64,000 nt of DNA. Source: Nocardiopsis sp. CNT312. Lineage in GTDB: Bacteria > Actinomycetota > Actinomycetes > Streptosporangiales > Streptosporangiaceae. Location of the stretch: contig NZ_KI911536.1 of the NCBI RefSeq assembly GCF_000515115.1, positions 1-64,000 on the forward strand, given 5' to 3'. Position 1 is the first letter of the stretch. Every line of letters starts with the position of its first letter. Positions 44,568-52,769 of this stretch are shown here, piece by piece. Below the pieces are notes generated by a model. That model saw nothing but the letters and a program-made list of their open reading frames with translations, did not search any database and had not been told where the DNA came from. The translations under genes and the position numbers were made by a program.

Positions 44568-46493
44568 GTGGCACTGTTCGAGTCGATGAACGACCCGGAG
44601 GCCCTCAAGCGGCTTCCGGCCGACCGCCTTCCGGCGCTGGCGCGGGAGATCAGGGACTTCCTGATCGACTCCTGCTCCCAGACCGGCGGTCACCTCGGCC
44701 CCAGCCTCGGGGTCGTCGAGCTGACCATCGCGCTACACCGGGTGTTCGACTCGCCCAAGGACCCCATCCTGTTCGACACCGGGCACCAGGCCTACACGCA
44801 CAAGATCCTCACCGGGCGCCACGACTTCAGCGCGCTCAAGTCCGAGGGCGGCCTGTCCGGGTACCCCTCCCGCGCCGAGTCCGAGCACGACTTCATCGAG
44901 AACTCGCACGCCTCCACCGCCCTGTCCTACGCCGACGGCATGGCCAAGGCCAACGAGGTGCGGGGCCGCGACGACCGCACCGTGGTCGCGGTGATCGGGG
45001 ACGGCGCCCTCACCGGCGGCATGGCCTGGGAGGCGCTCAACAACATCGCCGACAAGCGCAACCGGCGCCTGGTCGTCGTCGTCAACGACAACGGCCGCTC
45101 CTACTCGCCCACCAGGGGCGGCATCGCCGACCACCTGGCCTCCCTGCGGTTGGCCCCCGGCTACGAGCAGGCCCTCGACCTGGCCAAGAGCACGCTCAAC
45201 CGGACCCCCGTCGTCGGCCAGCCTCTCTACGAGGCCCTCCACGGTCTCAAGAAGGGCGTCAAGGACGCCATCCAGCCGCAGATGATGTTCGAGGACCTGG
45301 GCCTGAAGTACCTCGGCCCCGTCGACGGCCACGACGAACCCGCACTGGAGAAGGCGCTGCGCCGCGCCCGCGACTTCGGCGGCCCGGTGATCGTCCACTG
45401 CATCACCCAGAAGGGCAAGGGCTACGCGCCGGCCGAGAACCACGAAGAGGACCAGTTCCACGCCCCCGGTCCTTTCGACATCGACACCGGCCTGGCCAAG
45501 CCCGGGTCCAAGGCCGTCAAGTGGACCTCGGTCTTCGCCGACGCCATGGTCGAACTCGGTGCCGAGCGCGAGGACGTCGTCGCCATCACCGCGGCCATGC
45601 TGCACCCCACCGGCCTCCACAAGTTCGCCGAGGCCTATCCCGACCGCGTCTTCGACGTCGGCATCGCCGAACAGCACGCCGCCACGTCCGCGACCGGCAT
45701 GGCCATGAACGGCCTGCACCCCGTCGTGGCCGTCTACGCCACGTTCCTCAACCGGTGCTTCGACCAGGTGCTCATGGACGCCGCCCTGCACCGGCAGGGG
45801 GTCACCTTCTGTCTGGACCGCGCCGGTGTGACGGGCAACGACGGCCCCAGCCACAACGGCATGTGGGACATGTCGATCCTCCAGGTGGTGCCGGGCCTGC
45901 GCCTGGCCGCGCCGCGCGACGCCGAGCGCCTGCGCACGCTGCTGCGCGAGGCCGTCGCGGTCGAGGACGCCCCCACGGTCGTGCGCTACCCCAAGGGCGC
46001 GGTCGCCGAGCACCTCGACGCCGTCGGCAGGGTCGGCTCCATGGACCTGCTCCGCGCGGGCACCGGCGGCGACCGCGCCGCGGACCTGCTCATCGTCGGC
46101 GTCGGCTCCATGGCCCAGACGGCATGCGAGGTCGCCGACCGGATGGCCGCCCAGGGCATCGGCGTCACCGTCGTCGACCCCCTGTGGGTCAAGCCCCTGG
46201 ACCGGGCCCTGGTCGAGGAGGCCGCCCGGCACAGCGTGGTGGCCGTGGTGGAGGACAACGGCCGCACCGGGGGTGTCGGCGACGCCGTGGCCCGGCTGTT
46301 GCGTGACCACGGCGTCGACGTGCCCGTCCGCACGTTCGGCATCGAGCAGGAGTTCCTCGACCACGCCAAGCGCGACCGCATCCTCCAGCAGCAGGGCCTG
46401 ACCCCCCAGGAGCTGGCCCGCAAGCTCACCGAGACCGTCTCCCGCCACACCGAGGGCACCGGAGGCCGGGAACTGGCCGACGAGAAGGCCTGA
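44568..46493 (+). CDS. dxs: 1-deoxy-D-xylulose-5-phosphate synthase
   Basis: A 641-residue TPP enzyme that condenses pyruvate and glyceraldehyde 3-phosphate, first step of the MEP isoprenoid pathway. Landmarks are [35 protein letters not shown], the TPP motif [23 protein letters not shown], and the transketolase-C-type end with [23 protein letters not shown] 44568 gives [17 protein letters not shown], matching the normal Dxs N-terminus; the longer frame from GTG 44526 is unlikely. A 24-base-loop hairpin (46511-46556) follows. Confidence 0.95.
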   Translation: MALFESMNDPEALKRLPADRLPALAREIRDFLIDSCSQTGGHLGPSLGVVELTIALHRVFDSPKDPILFDTGHQAYTHKILTGRHDFSALKSEGGLSGYPSRAESEHDFIENSHASTALSYADGMAKANEVRGRDDRTVVAVIGDGALTGGMAWEALNNIADKRNRRLVVVVNDNGRSYSPTRGGIADHLASLRLAPGYEQALDLAKSTLNRTPVVGQPLYEALHGLKKGVKDAIQPQMMFEDLGLKYLGPVDGHDEPALEKALRRARDFGGPVIVHCITQKGKGYAPAENHEEDQFHAPGPFDIDTGLAKPGSKAVKWTSVFADAMVELGAEREDVVAITAAMLHPTGLHKFAEAYPDRVFDVGIAEQHAATSATGMAMNGLHPVVAVYATFLNRCFDQVLMDAALHRQGVTFCLDRAGVTGNDGPSHNGMWDMSILQVVPGLRLAAPRDAERLRTLLREAVAVEDAPTVVRYPKGAVAEHLDAVGRVGSMDLLRAGTGGDRAADLLIVGVGSMAQTACEVADRMAAQGIGVTVVDPLWVKPLDRALVEEAARHSVVAVVEDNGRTGGVGDAVARLLRDHGVDVPVRTFGIEQEFLDHAKRDRILQQQGLTPQELARKLTETVSRHTEGTGGRELADEKA

Positions 46494-46510
46494 CCCGCTC
46501 CGGCGGGCAC

Positions 46511-46556
46511 GGGTACGCGCGCAGGGTCGCCGCAGGGGCCCCCTCCGCGCGTACCC
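46511..46556 (+). terminator. Hairpin after dxs
   Basis: An 11-bp perfect stem GGGTACGCGCG / CGCGCGTACCC with a 24-base loop, 17 bases after the dxs stop and 36 bases before fprA. Candidate terminator or attenuator. Confidence 0.5.
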
Positions 46557-46592
46557 GGAGCCGACCGCCCCCGGTGCTGCGAGAATGGGTCC

Positions 46593-48029
46593 ATGACCTC
46601 TCCCGACCCCGAACAGCAGCGCACCGAGGCGGCAGGACCGCTCCGGGTGGCCGTCATCGGCTCCGGCCCGGCGGGCGTCTACGCCGCCGACGCCCTCACC
46701 CGCCAGCACCGCGTCCCCGTCCGGGTGGACGTCATGGACCGCCTGCCCACCCCCTACGGCCTGGTGCGCTACGGGGTCGCCCCCGACCACACCAGGATCA
46801 AGGGGGTGGCGCGGGTGCTGCGCACGGTCCTGGAGCACCCGCACGTGCGCTTCGTCGGTGGCGTCGAGTTCGGATCCGACCTCACCCGCGAGGACCTGGC
46901 CCGCTCCCACCACGCCGTCGTCTACGCCACCGGGGCCTCCGTGGACCGTCGGATGGGTGTGCCGGGGGAGGACCTGCCCGGCAGTGTCGCCGCTACCGAC
47001 TTCGTGAACTGGTACTGCGGCCACCCCGACAGCGAACTGGAACGGTTCGTCCTGGACTCGGAGGAGGTCGCCGTGGTCGGCGCGGGTAACGTCGCCCTCG
47101 ACGTGGCCCGGGTCCTGCTCAAGACCTCCGACGAACTCCGGCACACCGACATCCCCCAGCCCGTGCTGGAGGCCCTCGCCGCCAGCCGTGTGCGCACCGT
47201 CCATCTGCTGTCCCGGCGCGGTCCCCTCCAGGCGAAGTTCACCGCACCCGAACTGCGTGACCTGCTCGCGCTTCCTGGGGCGGACGTGCTGGTGGACCCC
47301 GGTCAGGTCGACATCGACCCGGCCCGTATCGGTGGCGGCCCCCCGGAGCTGAGCCGGGTGGCGCGCGCCGCCCGCACCAACCTGCGCCTGCTCTCGCGGC
47401 AGGCCGGCCGCCCCCCGCGTGGGCTGCCCCGCCGCCTGCGCCTGCACTTCTGGGCCAGGCCGCAGGAGGTCCTGGGCTCCGACCGGGTCCGGGGCGTGCG
47501 GGTGGAGCACACCCGGATGGACGCCGACGGCCGCCTGGTGGGCACCGGCACGGGGGAGGACCTGGCGGTGGGCATGGTGCTGCGCTCGGTGGGCTACGCG
47601 GGAGCCCCTCTGCCGGACGTGCCCTTCGACCCGGTGGAGCGCACCGTTCCGCAGGAGGCGGGGCGTGTGCTGGGGCCCGAGGGGCGGCCCGTGCTCGGAG
47701 ACTACGTGGCCGGATGGGCCAAACGGGGTGCCACCGGCGTGATCGGCACCAACAAGTCCGACGCCGCCGCGACCGTGCGATCCCTGCTGGAGGACGCCCC
47801 CGGCCTGTGCGACGCGCTGCCCGAGCCCGTGCCCCTGGAACGGGTCCTGGACGAGCGCGGCCTCGCCCACAGCGGCTACGGTGACTGGCTGCGCATCGAC
47901 GCCGCGGAGGCGGAGCAGGCCGAGCGGCTCGGCCGCGGCGAGCGCGTCAAGCTGCACGGCTGGCGGGCCTACCGCGGCGTGATCGAGCGGGGCGGGGCTC
48001 AGGAGACCCGGGAGGACTCCGCGTCGTAG
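46593..48029 (+). CDS. fprA: NADPH-ferredoxin/adrenodoxin reductase (FprA-like)
   Basis: A 478-residue flavoprotein with FAD motif VAVIGSGPAGVYAADAL near residue 20, NADP motif VAVVGAGNVALDVARVLL near 155, and RIKGVARVLRTVL and PTPYGLVRYGVAPDH, which mark the adrenodoxin-reductase family. It passes electrons from NADPH to ferredoxin, often for P450s or fatty-acid enzymes. Its final 31 bases overlap the 3' end of the convergent metallopeptidase gene. Confidence 0.9.
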   Translation: MTSPDPEQQRTEAAGPLRVAVIGSGPAGVYAADALTRQHRVPVRVDVMDRLPTPYGLVRYGVAPDHTRIKGVARVLRTVLEHPHVRFVGGVEFGSDLTREDLARSHHAVVYATGASVDRRMGVPGEDLPGSVAATDFVNWYCGHPDSELERFVLDSEEVAVVGAGNVALDVARVLLKTSDELRHTDIPQPVLEALAASRVRTVHLLSRRGPLQAKFTAPELRDLLALPGADVLVDPGQVDIDPARIGGGPPELSRVARAARTNLRLLSRQAGRPPRGLPRRLRLHFWARPQEVLGSDRVRGVRVEHTRMDADGRLVGTGTGEDLAVGMVLRSVGYAGAPLPDVPFDPVERTVPQEAGRVLGPEGRPVLGDYVAGWAKRGATGVIGTNKSDAAATVRSLLEDAPGLCDALPEPVPLERVLDERGLAHSGYGDWLRIDAAEAEQAERLGRGERVKLHGWRAYRGVIERGGAQETREDSAS

Positions 48030-49174
48030 GTGTTGCAGCCGTCGACGGTCTCCTGGGACCACCCCCGCTCGAACCAGTGGGAACGGTTCGCCGCGCTTCC
48101 GTGGCTGTCGAGGTCGCCGCCGCCGTTGAGGTAGGTGTTGACCGCCCGCAGGGCGTCCTCGTCTCCGGTGATTGCGCGCATCCCCGCCCCCGCCAGGCAC
48201 TCCGCCTGCAGTTCGGAGCGCCGCAGCATCTCCTGGTCGGAGTCCGCGCCGCCCGAGGCGTGGGTGAGCTCGAACATGCCGGCCGCGTTCTGGACGTGGT
48301 GGCCGTACTCGTGCGCCATCAGCGCGAACCAGATCAGCTCGCGATCCTGCGGGGGGACGCCCGCGTCGACCGCGCGGACGCTGGGCAGCACCAACGTGAT
48401 GCGCAGGGGATCGGGCTCGTAGTAGCCGAGGACGTAGGCGTCCGGATCGATGGGGACCGATCCGGGGGCGCTTCCGCTGACGCCGACCTCGGGAGCCTCC
48501 GGGAAGAGGCCGAGGCCGTTGAGGACCGGTGCCCACAGGGTGTCCAGGCACTCCCCGGTGACCTCGGCGAACTCCAGCCAGGACGCGTCCGAGTCCACGT
48601 CCAGGTCGGGCAGCTCGCAGGCGGCGCCGGTCGGCATCGGAGCCGAGTACAGGGGGTGGTCGACGAGGTCGACGGTGGCGGGCTCGGGGACGCCGGTCAG
48701 GTTCCGGTCGTAGTACAGGGCCAGGTCGGCTCCGCCGGTGGGGGGGTCCTCGCGCGGGGTGCTGACCAGGACCACGACGCTGGCGGCGAGCGCCGCCCCC
48801 GCGACCGTCAGGGCGACGGCCGTGCTGAACAGGACGTTCCTGGCACCGCTGCGCCGCGGGCGCGGTGGGGGCCACCCCGGCTGCGGCGCCCACCCCTGGT
48901 GGTAGGGCGGGGGCCAGGGGCTGGAGGGCGGGGGCCAGGGGCCGGTCGCGGGCCTCTGCGGGGGAGGAGGGGGCGGGGGCACGGGAAAGGGCGGGGGAGC
49001 CGCGGGGAGGCCCCGGGGCGCGGGGGCCGATCCGGGCGCTACCCAGGGGCCGGTCCGCTCGGGCGGGGGGTCCTCGCTCCCGGTCCGCTCACCGGGTGGG
49101 TTCTCCACGGGGGGTCGTCCTCGCTCTCGTGCGTGGTGCGCGCTGGGGGCCGAATCCGTGAATCCGGCGAACAT
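47999..49174 (-). CDS. Neutral zinc metallopeptidase, YpfJ type
   Basis: A 391-residue membrane-anchored protease. A long Pro-rich cytoplasmic N-terminus (about 1-110) precedes one hydrophobic segment (VLFSTAVALTVAGAALAASV), then the catalytic region with MAHEYGHHVQNAAGMF (HExxH variant: HEYGH) near residue 290 and a C-terminal domain with LYGGG-like NTYLNGGGDLDSHG. The zinc-ligand His residues of HEYGHH and a downstream Glu (SELQAECLAG) fit the gluzincin-like YpfJ family. ATG 49174 follows TGGAG at seven bases. It overlaps fprA by 31 bases, tail to tail. Substrate unknown. Confidence 0.87.
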   Translation of the reverse strand: MFAGFTDSAPSAHHARERGRPPVENPPGERTGSEDPPPERTGPWVAPGSAPAPRGLPAAPPPFPVPPPPPPPQRPATGPWPPPSSPWPPPYHQGWAPQPGWPPPRPRRSGARNVLFSTAVALTVAGAALAASVVVLVSTPREDPPTGGADLALYYDRNLTGVPEPATVDLVDHPLYSAPMPTGAACELPDLDVDSDASWLEFAEVTGECLDTLWAPVLNGLGLFPEAPEVGVSGSAPGSVPIDPDAYVLGYYEPDPLRITLVLPSVRAVDAGVPPQDRELIWFALMAHEYGHHVQNAAGMFELTHASGGADSDQEMLRRSELQAECLAGAGMRAITGDEDALRAVNTYLNGGGDLDSHGSAANRSHWFERGWSQETVDGCNTYDAESSRVS

Positions 49175-49373
49175 GACGAAACTCCAGTATGGGGTCTGTT
49201 CGGGAGCGTCTGGTGCTCAGGGGGCATGTGGGGCGCAGAGCACGCGCGGGATCCCGCCGGCATGCTCGCCGAAAGTGTGGTATCGCGCACAGTCCGCCTT
49301 TGGGGTCCGGGTCTCCGGTCGGCTCCCAGCCACGTGAACTGCGGTTTCACCGCGCGATACTTCCGGTATGACA

Positions 49374-49398
49374 CTGATGCGGCGATAAGACGCATCAG
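49374..49398. promoter_or_regulatory. Inverted repeat upstream of the MMPL gene
   Basis: An 8-bp inverted repeat CTGATGCG-GCGATAAGA-CGCATCAG, about 90 bases before the MMPL start in the 310-base divergent region 49175-49484. Its spacing and symmetry fit an operator; no regulator gene is adjacent. Confidence 0.4.
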
Positions 49399-49484
49399 CC
49401 CCCCCTACGCGCGGGTAGCGTAACCGTCGCACGTTCGGCCAACACCGGCCGCGCGGTCCACCGCTGCACTGAGGGGGGCGTCGG

Positions 49485-51695
49485 ATGCCGGCACACACGG
49501 GGCTCTTCGGACGGCTGGGGGACGCCGTCCACCGGCGGCGGTGGTGGGTGCTGGCGGCCACCGTGCTCTTCGCCGCCTTCTCGGCCGTCTGGGGCTCGGG
49601 GGTCTTCTCCGACGTCGGCGACAGCGGTTTCGAGGACCCGGGGTCGGAGTCCTACCGCGCCACACGCCTGCTGGAGGACGGACTCGGTCACGACGGGGCC
49701 GACCTCGTCGCTGTCTTCCGCAGCGACGAGCTGGAGGTGACCGACCCCGACTTCGCGGACGCGGTCGAGAGCGTCACCGGCGACCTGCCCGAGGACCTGG
49801 TCGCCGACTACGACACCTACCTCGACGCCGATCTGGGTGAGGCGGGGCGGGGCATGCTCGTCTCCGAGGACGCCCAGGCCACCTACGTTCCCGTCACCCT
49901 GGCCGGCGGGTCCCACGCCGAGCGCCTCCACCAGTACGGCGACGTCGCCGAGATCCTGGAGTCGGGCTCCCTGGAGACCCGCCTGGGCGGCTCCGTGGCG
50001 ATCGAAAGCGAACTGTCAGAGAGTGCCGAGGCCGACGTCGTGCGCGCCGAACTCGTCACCCTCCCGGTCCTGCTCCTGCTCCTGGTCGTCATCTTCGGCG
50101 GGCTCGTCGCCGGCCTGATGCCCCTCGCCGTGGGAGGGCTGGCCATCCTCGGCTCCCTCACCCTGCTGCGCGCCCTCACCCACGTCACCGAGGTGTCGGT
50201 GTTCGCCGTCAACGTCGCCACCATCCTCGGCCTGGGGCTGGCCATCGACTACGGCCTGTTCATGGTCAGCCGCTTCCGCGAGGAACTCGATCGCGGACAG
50301 CCGGTCCGCGACGCCGTCGCCCGCACCGTGGACACCGCCGGCCGCACCGTGGCCTTCTCCGGCATCACCGTCGGTATCGCCTTCGCCGGGCTCCTGTTCT
50401 TTCCCCAGCCCATCCTCAAGTCCATCGGCTGGGGCGGCATCGCCGTGGTCGTGTTCGACCTCCTCGCCGCGGTGGTCTTCCTGCCCGCGCTGCTGTCGGT
50501 CACCGGAAGGCGTATCGACCGGCTGCGTCTGCCGCTGCCGCGCCTGCGTCCGCGCCCGGCCCCCGGGGCGGTCGGCGGCTGGGAGCGCGCCGCCCGTACC
50601 GTGATGCGCTTCCCCGTGGTCTCGCTGCTGCTCGTCGGCGGTGTGCTGGTGGCGTTCGGGTTCGGCCTGTCGGACACCCGGCTGGGCCCGACCGACCAGC
50701 GCTACCTGCCTGAGGACTCCTCCAGCCGGATCGCCACCGAGGCGCTCGCCGACGACTTTCCCGGCGGGGACACCGGCCGCCTCGACATCGCGGTCGTCGG
50801 CGAGGCCGACGACGAGGACCTCCAGGAGTACACCGCGCGTCTGGCGGACCTGGCGCCCGAGGTGCAGCGGGCGGCGGTGGAACGCACCGGCGAGGGGATC
50901 GCGCACGTGGTCCTCGCCTACGAGGGGGAGGCCGACGCTCCGGAGACCGCCGACCTGGTCGAGGACGTGCGTTCGGAGGAACCGCCAGAGGGCGCCGAGG
51001 AGGTGCTGGTGGGCGGTGCCGCCGCAATGCAGGCCGACAACGTGGCGGCCATCGTCGAGGCGATCCCGGCCACAGTGGGCTTCGTGGCCGCCGCCACGCT
51101 GGTCCTGCTGTTCCTGGCCTTCGGCTCCGTCGTGCTGCCGGTGAAGGCTGTGCTCATGGGCGCGCTGTCGCTGGGGGCCTCACTCGGCGTGGTGATCTGG
51201 GCCTTCCAGGAGGGGGCGCTCTCGGCGCTGCTGGGCTTTGAGGCCGTGGGCACGATCGACCCGACCTACCTGGTGCTGATCACGGTCGTGGCCTTCGGCC
51301 TGGCGATGGACTACGAACTGTTCCTGCTCAGCCGGGTCCGTGAGGAGTACCTGCGCAGCGGTGACAACACCCGTTCGGTGGCGGTGGGGCTGCAGCGCAC
51401 CGGGCGGATCATCACGAGCGCGGCACTGCTGCTGGTGGTCGTGCTCCTGGCGATGGGTGTCTCCGACCTGCTGTTCCTCAAGATCATCGGTATCGGCCTG
51501 GCGATGGCGGTCTTCGTGGACGCCACCCTGGTCCGTGCGGTGATGGTGCCCGCGGCCATGCGGCTGCTGGGTCGGCTCAACTGGTGGCTCCCCCGCCCCC
51601 TGCGCTGGCTGCACGACCGGGTGGGCATCTCCGAGGGCGGGGAGGAGGGGGCTTCCGTTCCGGAGGCGTCCCGGAGGACACCCGAGCGGGTGTAG
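49485..51695 (+). CDS. MMPL-family RND transporter
   Basis: A 736-residue membrane transporter with two MMPL repeats. Each has one N-terminal helix, a large extracytoplasmic domain (roughly 35-175 and 395-525) and a cluster of five or so helices. Landmarks are GLGLAIDYGLFMVSRFREEL in the first half and AFGLAMDYELFLLSRVREEY in the second, the conserved Asp-Tyr pair of the proton relay. Export of lipids or hydrophobic compounds is typical; substrate unknown. GAGGGGGG lies before ATG 49485. Confidence 0.9.
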   Translation: MPAHTGLFGRLGDAVHRRRWWVLAATVLFAAFSAVWGSGVFSDVGDSGFEDPGSESYRATRLLEDGLGHDGADLVAVFRSDELEVTDPDFADAVESVTGDLPEDLVADYDTYLDADLGEAGRGMLVSEDAQATYVPVTLAGGSHAERLHQYGDVAEILESGSLETRLGGSVAIESELSESAEADVVRAELVTLPVLLLLLVVIFGGLVAGLMPLAVGGLAILGSLTLLRALTHVTEVSVFAVNVATILGLGLAIDYGLFMVSRFREELDRGQPVRDAVARTVDTAGRTVAFSGITVGIAFAGLLFFPQPILKSIGWGGIAVVVFDLLAAVVFLPALLSVTGRRIDRLRLPLPRLRPRPAPGAVGGWERAARTVMRFPVVSLLLVGGVLVAFGFGLSDTRLGPTDQRYLPEDSSSRIATEALADDFPGGDTGRLDIAVVGEADDEDLQEYTARLADLAPEVQRAAVERTGEGIAHVVLAYEGEADAPETADLVEDVRSEEPPEGAEEVLVGGAAAMQADNVAAIVEAIPATVGFVAAATLVLLFLAFGSVVLPVKAVLMGALSLGASLGVVIWAFQEGALSALLGFEAVGTIDPTYLVLITVVAFGLAMDYELFLLSRVREEYLRSGDNTRSVAVGLQRTGRIITSAALLLVVVLLAMGVSDLLFLKIIGIGLAMAVFVDATLVRAVMVPAAMRLLGRLNWWLPRPLRWLHDRVGISEGGEEGASVPEASRRTPERV

Positions 51696-51743
51696 CGCCG
51701 CCCGTGCGCGGGCCGGACCCGCGCCCGGGCGGGTTCCCCGACG

Positions 51744-52628
51744 CTATGCCTCGAAGAGTTCGTCGGTGGAGGAGACGGTGGCGGCCCGGTGGAGCCAGGT
51801 GTCGAGCACGTCGCGGTCCCGGCACCCGTTGATGCGCTCGCGGTCGGTGTCGGTGACTTCGATGCCGTGCCCGGCCAGGACGATCAGGAGGGCCTCCGCC
51901 TTGCCTTCGACCCTGCCTTCGGTCCTGCCTTCGGTCCTGAGGCTCTGGGTCCACTCGCTCGTGTACTCGAAGGTGTCCGCCATCATGAGTTTCTCCAGTG
52001 CTTTCTGTCCGTCGGTGTCGGCGAGCAGGTGCAGCGAGTATCCAATATACTTCGCCGCCCTCTCCGGATCGATGGTGTCGAGGCCGGTGTGCAGGGCCTC
52101 CAGCACGTCCGTCTTGCGGGACCCGTGTGCCGCCGCCGACAGCACCCCCAGCGTGGGTGCGCCCGCGACGGTCGCCGGATCGGTGACCACGGGGATGTCC
52201 TTCGGCCCCACCACGAGCGGGCTGAGGACGAAACCGGGGTGGCCTAGCGGGATGGCCCCGGTGTACCGGTCGGCCACGGACTGCCGCGGGCAGATCGCGA
52301 GCAGGCTGACCGGGCACTCGTGCCGGGACCGCAGGCTGGTCAGGTACTCCGGCCAGGTGTAGCGCTTGCGCTCGGACCAGTCGCGCTGGACCTCGACGAC
52401 GACGCCCATGAGGTTGTCGTGGGCACCGTGGGGGCCCTCGCCGCGCAGCATGATCGCCACGTCCGAGCGGCGTTCGACCGGTTCGACGTGTCCGAGGTCG
52501 CACGAGGTGATCTCGCTGCGGTCGTAGTCGGGGACACGCACGCCCCGCTCGCGCAGGAACTCGACGGCCATGTCGGGGGAGTCGGAGAACAACTCCGCGT
52601 AGATCTGATGTTCGGGAGAGATTGCCAC
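51744..52628 (-). CDS. Rpn-like PD-(D/E)XK-fold protein
   Basis: A protein of about 294 residues. Conserved features are EHQIYAELFSDSPDMAVEFL at the start, VVVEVQRDW (E-x-Q of the nuclease core), the P-V-V-T-D-P segment and the charged coiled C-terminus RTEGRTEGRVEGKAEALL. The layout matches a widespread group of actinobacterial hypothetical proteins related to Rpn/transposase-like PD-(D/E)XK nucleases. Start is uncertain: GTG 52628 or GTG 52652 in the same frame. It stands alone, between convergent and divergent neighbours. Catalysis is inferred from fold motifs only. Confidence 0.75.
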   Translation of the reverse strand: MAISPEHQIYAELFSDSPDMAVEFLRERGVRVPDYDRSEITSCDLGHVEPVERRSDVAIMLRGEGPHGAHDNLMGVVVEVQRDWSERKRYTWPEYLTSLRSRHECPVSLLAICPRQSVADRYTGAIPLGHPGFVLSPLVVGPKDIPVVTDPATVAGAPTLGVLSAAAHGSRKTDVLEALHTGLDTIDPERAAKYIGYSLHLLADTDGQKALEKLMMADTFEYTSEWTQSLRTEGRTEGRVEGKAEALLIVLAGHGIEVTDTDRERINGCRDRDVLDTWLHRAATVSSTDELFEA

Positions 52629-52718
52629 GCGGCGGACACTACACAATGTCACTGATGTATAGCGAATCGTAGTCGAAATGTGTGGGCTTCTGGACTTTGT
52701 GGGGAAATGCCAAGAAAA

Positions 52719-52754
52719 GCGGGCCCGGCCGCCGGAACCGGTGGCCGGGCCCGC
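52719..52754 (-). terminator. Rho-independent terminator of fadA-fadB
   Basis: A perfect 12-bp stem GCGGGCCCGGCC / GGCCGGGCCCGC, followed on the minus strand by TTTTCTT, lies 16 bases past the fadB stop. Confidence 0.85.
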
Positions 52755-52769
52755 ATGGGCCTCACACGC

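Noticed and set aside
44733-48893. Long leftward frame of about 1,390 codons antisense to dxs and fprA
   Set aside because: GC-driven antisense frame; translation is low-complexity without any domain, and the plus strand carries dxs and fprA.
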